A stretch of 6,693 bases of DNA. Source: Kiritimatiellia bacterium (GTDB taxonomy: Bacteria; Verrucomicrobiota; Kiritimatiellia; RFP12; UBA1067). The position numbers and the translations under genes are program-made. Every line of letters starts with the position of its first letter. Position 1 is the stretch's first letter. Below, piece after piece: positions 1-5,595 of the stretch. The stretch covers positions 1 to 6,693 of the forward strand of contig JAGCJE010000161.1 in NCBI GenBank assembly GCA_017648225.1, read 5' to 3'. Below the pieces are notes generated by a model. That model was not told where the DNA came from, did not search any database, and saw only the letters and a program-made list of their open reading frames with translations.

Positions 1-49
1 CCGTTTCGAGTTCCTCGGCCTTCCCTCGCTCTGTGCGCTCGGGAGTCAT
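1..49 (-). CDS. Possible start of a downstream gene, cut by the left edge
   Basis: On the minus strand an ATG at 49-47 overlaps the TGA stop of the GH84 gene in an ATGA arrangement. It opens a frame without stops for 16 codons to the window edge, beginning MTPERTERGKAEELET. A four-base stop/start overlap is typical of translationally coupled operon genes. There is no strong Shine-Dalgarno; only a weak GAG lies about 9 nt upstream, as expected if coupling drives initiation. The visible part is hydrophilic and rich in Glu and Arg, with no signal peptide, unlike the three glycosidases upstream. Sixteen codons cannot identify a family and could stay open by chance. The alternative is 3' untranslated sequence, with a real start further downstream. 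Confidence 0.35.
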   Translation of the reverse strand, partial: MTPERTERGKAEELET

Positions 50-1935
50 TTTACAAGCTCATCAATCAACTCTTCAATAGGCGAGGCGACGGAGCGCACA
101 TCAAACTTGAACTGATTGATTTTGACGCGGACTTTATTCTTAGAAATATTGCGGTAGCGCGCGAACTTCCAGCCGTCAGCGACGGAAAGCGGCTTTTCCA
201 TATTCTCGCCGTGGTTGGCCGTATTGAGCTTCGACCAGATTTTCCCGTCCTTGGAAAGCTCGATCACGCCCGCCTTGACGGCCGCGTTGTCGCCGAGTTT
301 GGCGTGGAAATAATCGGTCTGCCACTTTTCAGGAACCTGGATACCGAACGACTCGCCGGGGGCTATCTCGGTATATTCCATAATGCGCACGTATCCGGCG
401 TACTTGCCGTCAAGCTTGACGACAGGACTGGGGATAGCGCGCGCGTTCGAAAATCCCTTAAAGCCGGACGCTGCGCTGAAATCACGTCCCGTCTTCCTCT
501 TGTACGCGGATTTAAGCGTACCCTCCAGTATGAGGTCGATAAGCGGCTTAAGTTCGCGCGTTGCCGTAGCAGGCTTCGCGATCCACTGTTTGTCGTTGGC
601 GAATGTCGCGGCGGCGAACTTGGCGCGATGATATTCAGCAAGAGTTTCTGAATGCGACATCATCTCTTTCAGGAATGAAACATGCGACTTGATATCATCC
701 CCCTCATTGTATTTTTTATAAATATCAAGCGCCATAAACGCAATCAGCATCTGATATTTCTGAGCCTCAAGCCACCCCTCGATCTCCCAGCCGAGATCGT
801 ATCTTTCGCGAGGCAATTCCGCCAAAAGATACTCCGAGGCTTTTAAAATCTCTTCAAAAAGATCTTCAAGTTCTTCCAGCGTCTCATTGGAGAGTTTGCC
901 CGAGGCGTTGAACTCATTTCGGGCCTTTTCGCAGAGCGGCGCGGCAGAAACGCTCTCTTCGCGGCGGTAGCCGTGGCCGTTGGGCCCCTGGTCGGAATTA
1001 TGCTCAGCGAAAATCCTCATCGCCTTCGCGACTTTTTTATCTTTATAAAGCTTCTCGAACGACTCTTCCCAGACTTTCTTCGAATCGAAATTTTTAGGAT
1101 CCTTGCACCACTTGGCGATTCCGTAAAGCGCTATCTTGCTCGCTTCGCAATTCTCCATAGGATTCGACACGAAACCCGAGCAGGCGACATCGTCGAGCCC
1201 GTATGTGCGGCCGAGAAGAATCTTGGAGCGGCAGTAATCGTTCACCGGCCAGTTCCACCAGATGAACGGAGGACGTTTGAAATCTTCTGTTATCTTCTTA
1301 ACCGCATCAGCCGTGATGTCGGAGCAGATTCCGCGCCCCGTCCACATGATGTGAACGCGCTTATCGAGCTTTTCTCCGAGAGTTTTCTGATAAGGATGAC
1401 CGAAACCCCAGTAGACGTTCGGACACATGATAAGCGGAGCGCAGCCTTTCCTCTTGTCGATGAATTCCTTGAGAATGCGGTTTCCGACCTCCGCATGAAA
1501 TTCCGCATCAGCAGCTCCGAAGTCATCGAAAAAGACGGCGAACGATCTAAAACCTGCGTCGTACATCCAGCCGAGCTTTTTGAATAGCGCGGCGTAATCC
1601 TCTTTGGAGCCCTTCCTGAAACCACTTCCCAGATGGATCGCCCAGCAGAAGTTAATCTTATTGGCCTTCGCGACCTCGAGGAGCTTTTTGAAATCCTTCA
1701 TCTCCTTCTCGGGATACGGCTCACGCCACTTCGAATGATGGTAAGGATCGTCCTTCGGGCCGTAGATGAAAATGTTCATATTGTGCTCGCCCATGAACTT
1801 AAGAAGCGAAAGGCGACCTTCTGTACCCCACGGACGACCGTAGTAACCCTCGACCACACCGCGAAGCGGAATGGTCTCTGCGAACACGCCGAACGTCGCA
1901 ATCGCGACAATAGCGGCAACTATATTTTTTTTCAT
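46..1935 (-). CDS. Secreted GH84 beta-N-acetylglucosaminidase (O-GlcNAcase family)
   Basis: Predicted to hydrolyse terminal beta-linked N-acetylglucosamine by substrate-assisted catalysis. Residues 1-19 form a Sec signal peptide with a likely VFA|ET cleavage site. The GH84 barrel starts at once (about 23-285) with GVVEGYYGRPW, very like human O-GlcNAcase. The paired catalytic aspartates are D137-D138 in FFDDFG. Other active-site residues have apparent counterparts: K61 in GPKDD, Y175 in CPNVYW, W226, N228 and D233 in the WWN...NDY segment (same spacing as human W278, N280, D285) and N258 in SNP. Residues 285-480 look helical, like the stalk of other GH84 proteins. Residues about 490-615 look like a beta-sandwich, perhaps F5/8C-like. 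The N-terminal domain found before the barrel in BtGH84 and NagJ is absent. The start is fixed by a strong Shine-Dalgarno. It is the last complete gene of the GH78-GH84 pair. The family is certain; the substrate is not. Confidence 0.95.
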   Translation of the reverse strand: MKKNIVAAIVAIATFGVFAETIPLRGVVEGYYGRPWGTEGRLSLLKFMGEHNMNIFIYGPKDDPYHHSKWREPYPEKEMKDFKKLLEVAKANKINFCWAIHLGSGFRKGSKEDYAALFKKLGWMYDAGFRSFAVFFDDFGAADAEFHAEVGNRILKEFIDKRKGCAPLIMCPNVYWGFGHPYQKTLGEKLDKRVHIMWTGRGICSDITADAVKKITEDFKRPPFIWWNWPVNDYCRSKILLGRTYGLDDVACSGFVSNPMENCEASKIALYGIAKWCKDPKNFDSKKVWEESFEKLYKDKKVAKAMRIFAEHNSDQGPNGHGYRREESVSAAPLCEKARNEFNASGKLSNETLEELEDLFEEILKASEYLLAELPRERYDLGWEIEGWLEAQKYQMLIAFMALDIYKKYNEGDDIKSHVSFLKEMMSHSETLAEYHRAKFAAATFANDKQWIAKPATATRELKPLIDLILEGTLKSAYKRKTGRDFSAASGFKGFSNARAIPSPVVKLDGKYAGYVRIMEYTEIAPGESFGIQVPEKWQTDYFHAKLGDNAAVKAGVIELSKDGKIWSKLNTANHGENMEKPLSVADGWKFARYRNISKNKVRVKINQFKFDVRSVASPIEELIDELVK

Positions 1936-1953
1936 CTTTGGACTCCTCTCTTA
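1936..1953 (-). promoter_or_regulatory. Strong ribosome-binding site of the GH84 gene
   Basis: Directly after the TAA stop of the GH78 gene (1953-1951) the minus strand reads GAGAGGAGTCCAAAG and then ATG. AGGAG lies at 1947-1943 with a 7-nt spacer, close to ideal. The 15-bp gap holds little else, so GH78 and GH84 are almost certainly co-transcribed. It fixes the GH84 start at 1935 and shows that this organism does use Shine-Dalgarno initiation. That makes its absence before GH78 notable. Confidence 0.85.
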
Positions 1954-4461
1954 TTTAATTACGTTCATACCTTTTTTCAAAGGCAGCTTTATATCTTTAT
2001 ATTCGAACTCCCCTTCGACAGGCGTATCAACCGAACCAAAAACCTTCTCGCCGCTAAACTTAAGATCGACCTTAATCCAACCGTCGGGATGAGGATGGCT
2101 CGCCCTGATTTCCTTCAGCCCACCGGGCAACGGCGCAATGCGGACCCTTTTGAAGAAAGCCGCGTTGGACTTTATTCCGGCGAGTCCCGTCTGCATAAAC
2201 CAGACAGGATGAGCGCCCCACGCATGACAGTCGCTGCGGGATTCGATCTTTTCGTTCTCGGGCTTTTCAAGAAGAGTCGTAACTCCAAGATCAACATATC
2301 CGCGCCACAGATCCAGGCGCTTTAAAAAGAGATCGGAGCGCCCCATCTTGAAGTACGCATCGAATAGGTAGTACGAAAAATAAACCGTGCAGCGCGACAG
2401 ATCCTTATCTTCTATAAGGTGCTTAAAAGCGATCTCACGCTTGTCCGCCGGGAGCACATCGCCGATAATCGCCAGCGCCTGGGCGTGCTCGGAAAAGTAT
2501 TTCATCGCGGGAGTGTCGGAAAGAAGACCGCGCTTTTCGCACCAGAACTTCTCAATGATTTTCTTTTTGAGCCGCTCGCTCTTCTCCAGCCAATACCGGG
2601 CCTGCAGATCGTTGCCGAAGGCAGCCTCGACCTTTGCAGCCGACTGCATGGCGAGAATGTAGAATAGATTTATCTCGGCGCTTACTCCATAGCCGAAACG
2701 GCTATCAGGCGTCGTTCCCTGATTAGGCCAATCGACGGCCCAATCCATGAAGCTCCAACCGGGAAGGTTCTCCAAAAGCCCATCGGCGTTCTCATAATAC
2801 TCGACTCCCGAGAGCGACTTGCGCATTCCTGGGATTCGGGCTCTCAGCCATTCGCGGTCCGCACCGCCGGCGAGATAGTCGCCGTACATGCAAAGATAGC
2901 AAAGCGTATAAGTGTACGACTCCTGAATGCCACGCGTCGGAAAATTCATCGGGCACGATCCGTCGTCGCGCGTCGCGAGCTCGAAAATCTCGATGGCGCG
3001 CTTTATTATCCTATCGTCGCGCGACATTGCGGCCAAGACGAGAAGCTGGACGCGGGTGTCGCCGGGATACATCTGCTGTTCGTAGTAGGGGCAGTCGAAA
3101 AGCATTTCATGACAGCACATCTGCATCGCTCTCGCGCAGATTTTGCGGATTTCGGCGAATCGCGCGTCGCCTACGGCCTCAAACGAGCTTTCGAGTTCAA
3201 CGGGATAACGCGATTCGACAAGGTGCATGTCCTTCAAAACCAGAGGCTCTCCAAGCGTTTCGATATCGATACGGCACCAGCGTCCGCAACGGAACCACGG
3301 GGATGAGAATTCACCCTCAAGGCCGTCCGAAATAAAATCGTCGCCGTAACCCTCAAGGTATTTCCCGAGTATCTCCGAGCGGTTGGCCTTTCTCTTCGTG
3401 TTCGCGTTTCGGGCCGATTCGGTCCAGGTCCAGGAAACGCGAGCACCCTTGGCGCCTTTCATTTTAAGGACGGGATAAGCGCATGTATAAACACCGAGAT
3501 CGACAGCAAGCTGTAGTTTAGTGTCAGCAGGCACGATCAACTCGCCGCCGTTTTTGAAAAATCCGTTAAACTCGGCGACAAGAGGATCCTCCATTTCGGA
3601 TTTTGTGTAGACGTGTTCCGTGCGCCACGTCGCAGAGCGCGAAACGGCCTTCACCGTTCCGACTGTCTTTCTCAATTCCGTCTGATCGGGAAGCTGCGTC
3701 GGAAAAAGCATCCATCCGCCCATTCTAAGACCCCACATGTCAGGGCCCTTCCATTTGATCGGCTTGCGTACAATCGCCGCCTCGCTCCACTTCTTCGGCT
3801 CCGCCGCGTAAGGTCCGCGCCCTGTAATTTCGAATTGCGAACCCGTTCCCCACACCTTGTTGGCGAAACCCATAGGTCTAAAGCCGTCGAGCCAGCCGAC
3901 CATCCACTTGGCCTTGCCCGTCGTAAGTTTAGCGTCATAGGCACCCTCAGCCTTAAGAACAAATCCGCCGCGGTATGAAAGCTGGGCTAAAGGCGCATGG
4001 TCACCTATTTTCGATACGACCGCCTCAATAACATGTCGACCGGGAGTCAGGTTTTTGACGCGATACGTCTGATACTGCCAGTTCTCAACCGCCGCGCGGT
4101 TAGGGCCGCGGGCGACAAAACACCCGTCGAGAGTAAGGTAGAACCTCTCGTCGGCGGAAACGTCAAACACAAGTTCACCGTCGGTTTCGGAAGAATCGAA
4201 CTCTATCTTAAACTTTGCGAACTTAACATCGCTAGAATTGACGCGGCCGGAATGAGGCGTTTCGTCACCTTTTTCCGTAAGGCCGTTATCGCCTTTAACC
4301 CATAACCAAGCAGCGTCATCGATCGGCTGAATCTTTAAGACATTGGTGTTACCGCACGTAACTCGCTGAGGACGGAAAACACGCTCGATCTCCATGGCGC
4401 GGGCGGTCTGTGACAATGCGACGAGAAATGACAATACGGCAAGAAATAGATACTTTTTCAT
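1951..4461 (-). CDS. Secreted GH78-type alpha-L-rhamnosidase
   Basis: Predicted to release L-rhamnose from glycans by an inverting mechanism. Residues 1-22 are a Sec signal peptide ending in ARA|ME. Residues about 23-230 resemble the N-terminal beta-sandwich of bacterial rhamnosidases. Residues about 300-420 resemble the Bac_rhamnosid domain (LAVDLGVYTCAYPVLKMKG). The (alpha/alpha)6 catalytic domain spans about 430-765, and 766-836 is the C-terminal beta-sandwich (FKRVRIAPLPGGL). The catalytic-acid loop DCPYYEQQMYPGD keeps D456, E461 and D468 at the same spacing as D567, E572 and D579 of Bacillus RhaB, although the usual QR after DCP is YY. The region that should supply the general-base Glu reads DCHAWGAHP (744-752) and has no obvious Glu. 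The length of 836 residues is normal. There is no Shine-Dalgarno, and a TATAAT box sits 7 nt before the ATG. It is the first gene of the pair with GH84. An activity on another sugar within this fold is possible. Confidence 0.9.
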   Translation of the reverse strand: MKKYLFLAVLSFLVALSQTARAMEIERVFRPQRVTCGNTNVLKIQPIDDAAWLWVKGDNGLTEKGDETPHSGRVNSSDVKFAKFKIEFDSSETDGELVFDVSADERFYLTLDGCFVARGPNRAAVENWQYQTYRVKNLTPGRHVIEAVVSKIGDHAPLAQLSYRGGFVLKAEGAYDAKLTTGKAKWMVGWLDGFRPMGFANKVWGTGSQFEITGRGPYAAEPKKWSEAAIVRKPIKWKGPDMWGLRMGGWMLFPTQLPDQTELRKTVGTVKAVSRSATWRTEHVYTKSEMEDPLVAEFNGFFKNGGELIVPADTKLQLAVDLGVYTCAYPVLKMKGAKGARVSWTWTESARNANTKRKANRSEILGKYLEGYGDDFISDGLEGEFSSPWFRCGRWCRIDIETLGEPLVLKDMHLVESRYPVELESSFEAVGDARFAEIRKICARAMQMCCHEMLFDCPYYEQQMYPGDTRVQLLVLAAMSRDDRIIKRAIEIFELATRDDGSCPMNFPTRGIQESYTYTLCYLCMYGDYLAGGADREWLRARIPGMRKSLSGVEYYENADGLLENLPGWSFMDWAVDWPNQGTTPDSRFGYGVSAEINLFYILAMQSAAKVEAAFGNDLQARYWLEKSERLKKKIIEKFWCEKRGLLSDTPAMKYFSEHAQALAIIGDVLPADKREIAFKHLIEDKDLSRCTVYFSYYLFDAYFKMGRSDLFLKRLDLWRGYVDLGVTTLLEKPENEKIESRSDCHAWGAHPVWFMQTGLAGIKSNAAFFKRVRIAPLPGGLKEIRASHPHPDGWIKVDLKFSGEKVFGSVDTPVEGEFEYKDIKLPLKKGMNVIK

Positions 4462-4468
4462 AAAGGAA

Positions 4469-4499
4469 ATTATATCAAATGTACCAAAAAATGTGGTAA
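4469..4499 (-). promoter_or_regulatory. Candidate promoter of the GH78-GH84 operon
   Basis: A perfect TATAAT (4474-4469) lies in the AT-rich gap before GH78. A weak -35 candidate is TTACCA (4499-4494, spacer 19) or ACCACA (4497-4492, spacer 17). Transcription would start near 4462, next to the A of the ATG at 4461. The same stretch also contains TACATTTG (4483-4476), a full match to the Bacteroidota -7 consensus TAnnTTTG, but I found no TTTG at the -33 position. Both readings give a leader of about 0-10 nt. Supported by motif match and position only. Confidence 0.55.
4482..4498. promoter_or_regulatory. Short inverted repeat overlapping the promoter
   Basis: TACCA (4482-4486) and TGGTA (4494-4498) form a 5-bp inverted repeat around a 7-nt A/T-rich centre. 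It covers roughly -20 to -36 relative to the predicted start, that is, the spacer and -35 area. This is where a repressor would block polymerase. As RNA it would place the T run in the loop, so it is not a rho-independent terminator of GH43. Arms this short can occur by chance. Confidence 0.3.
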
Positions 4500-4506
4500 C
4501 TATTTC

Positions 4507-4532
4507 GTTTAAAGCCGCTATCTCATTTAAAC
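4507..4532. promoter_or_regulatory. Inverted repeat GTTTAAA-N12-TTTAAAC upstream of the GH78 promoter
   Basis: Two perfect 7-bp arms, at 4507-4513 and 4526-4532, are inverted with a 12-bp spacer, giving a centre-to-centre distance of 19 bp, near two helical turns. Relative to the predicted transcription start the dyad lies at about -45 to -70, a usual position for an activator site. There is no following T run on the minus strand, so it is not a terminator of GH43. Each arm has an AT-rich core, which raises the odds of chance. No regulator gene is in the window. Confidence 0.4.
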
Positions 4533-4583
4533 AGAGTTGACTGATTTTACAGGATTTGAGTTAATGTGAACCACAACTGACGA

Positions 4584-5543
4584 TTATTTATTATCGGGAT
4601 TAAACTCGAGAACAAGTCGCTCGCCATTGTCTTTTAAAGTAAAAATTTTCATACGCTCGTTCGGAGAAGAATTAGGCTGGTGAATCGTCAGGCAGAGCCG
4701 CCCGTTAAGGTCGCGAAACACCATCCCGTGACCGCCGTCCTTGCCGTAAAGAATCTCGTCTTTAGTCCATGGCCCCGCTATTCTGCCCGACTCCGACGAT
4801 CGGACAAGAACGCAATAACCGTTGCCCTTGATGACATTGGACCAGATCATATAAAGACGCGAACTCTTCTCTGAGCGGAAAAGGAACGGCCCGTCCGTTA
4901 TCACCCAGGCGCCCTTCATAGCGCTTTTGGCGTCAAGAATCTTCTTCGAGGGCGCCGTAAACGATGAAAAATCATCGGAAAGCGGCGCATACTCTATCGT
5001 ACCGTTCCAATTCTGGCACCATTCATGACAATAAACCATATAAGGCTTGCCGTCTTCGACATACAATGTTCCGTCAAGAGTCTGAAGCTCCTCGGGCGGC
5101 ACCGGCCCCTTCTTTACGAGTTTAAAGGGACCTTCCGGGGAATCGGCGAGAAAAACCCATGTTCCGCGCGGCACAAGTTTTGACCTGTCGACCTCTTCGT
5201 TCATCGGCTTTATCTCTCTTACGCCTTTATCCTCGGTAATCGTAACGAAAAGATAATATCGATCTTTGTATTTATGCACCTCCGGAGCCCATACAGCCTG
5301 AACCTTAACGTCTTTTGGCAACGTCATAGCCATCTTTTTCTCGGTCCAGTCGACAAGATTCGTGCTAACCCTGACTCCGACTCCATTGCCGCCGAACCAA
5401 GGCTTCGACTCGTAAAGATAGTACTTGCCGCCATCGACAAGGACAAAAGGATCACGGATACGAAAATCTTTTTCTCGCGAAAACGCACATAACGGCATAA
5501 AAAACAAGACTAGAAAAGCGACAGTTTTCACCTTCATATTCAT
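4584..5543 (-). CDS. Secreted GH43-family glycosidase (arabinosidase or xylosidase type)
   Basis: A five-bladed beta-propeller glycosidase, likely releasing arabinose or xylose from glycan side chains. The signal peptide is residues 1 to about 20-22 (cleavage at LCA|FS or AFS|RE). C19 lacks a proper lipobox, so it is probably not a lipoprotein. Family signatures in order: RDPFVL with catalytic base D31, repeated DGKYYLY-type blade motifs, WAPEVH at 85-90, LDGTLYVEDGKPYM with D157 as probable pKa modulator, and TDGPFLF at 216-222 where many GH43 enzymes have EGP with the catalytic acid. E184 in GTIEYAPLS is another conserved-looking acid. At 319 residues it is a catalytic module alone, with no binding domain. 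The start may be M1 or M3: the sequence before M1 has only a weak AGG and a TATACT box 4 nt away. It follows the acyl-CoA synthetase by 52 bp and precedes GH78 by 122 bp. The subfamily is unresolved. Confidence 0.85.
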   Translation of the reverse strand: MNMKVKTVAFLVLFFMPLCAFSREKDFRIRDPFVLVDGGKYYLYESKPWFGGNGVGVRVSTNLVDWTEKKMAMTLPKDVKVQAVWAPEVHKYKDRYYLFVTITEDKGVREIKPMNEEVDRSKLVPRGTWVFLADSPEGPFKLVKKGPVPPEELQTLDGTLYVEDGKPYMVYCHEWCQNWNGTIEYAPLSDDFSSFTAPSKKILDAKSAMKGAWVITDGPFLFRSEKSSRLYMIWSNVIKGNGYCVLVRSSESGRIAGPWTKDEILYGKDGGHGMVFRDLNGRLCLTIHQPNSSPNERMKIFTLKDNGERLVLEFNPDNK

Positions 5544-5547
5544 TATT

Positions 5548-5553
5548 AGTATA
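5548..5553 (-). promoter_or_regulatory. Candidate -10 box of the GH43 gene
   Basis: TATACT (5553-5548) differs from TATAAT at one base and lies 4 nt before M1 and 10 nt before M3 of the GH43 gene. A start near 5541 would make M3 (5537) the initiator, with a leader of about 4 nt. No good -35 is seen; AGGACG at 17 bp matches TTGACA at three positions. Transcription from the upstream acyl-CoA synthetase gene, 52 bp away, is an equally good explanation. Confidence 0.25.
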
Positions 5554-5595
5554 CCTAAGTCCCGTTTCGACGTCCTGTGTTTAGCCTTCGCCTGT

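Noticed and set aside
211..651. Plus-strand frame of 146 codons opposite the 3' part of GH84
   Set aside because: Antisense to the continuous GH84 reading frame, with no recognisable domain.
973..1587. Plus-strand frame of 204 codons opposite the GH84 gene
   Set aside because: It lies wholly antisense to the conserved GH84 barrel, has no family-like motif and no ribosome site of note; a shadow frame.
1633..2325. Plus-strand frame of 230 codons across the GH84/GH78 junction
   Set aside because: It is antisense to two genes with clear family motifs and spans their strong ribosome site; composition-driven shadow.
4462..4583. Rho-independent terminator between GH43 and GH78
   Set aside because: No GC-rich stem followed by a T run is present on the minus strand; the inverted repeats there are AT-rich or have the T run in the loop.
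5484..5492. Cys19 of the GH43 protein as a lipoprotein attachment site
   Set aside because: The residues before it are MPL, without the small residue expected at -1 of a lipobox; ordinary signal peptidase I cleavage fits better.
5562..5576. CCGTTTCGA-NN-TCCT shared with positions 1-15
   Set aside because: 13 of 15 bases match, but many 9-base matches are expected by chance in a window this size, and the similarity does not extend.
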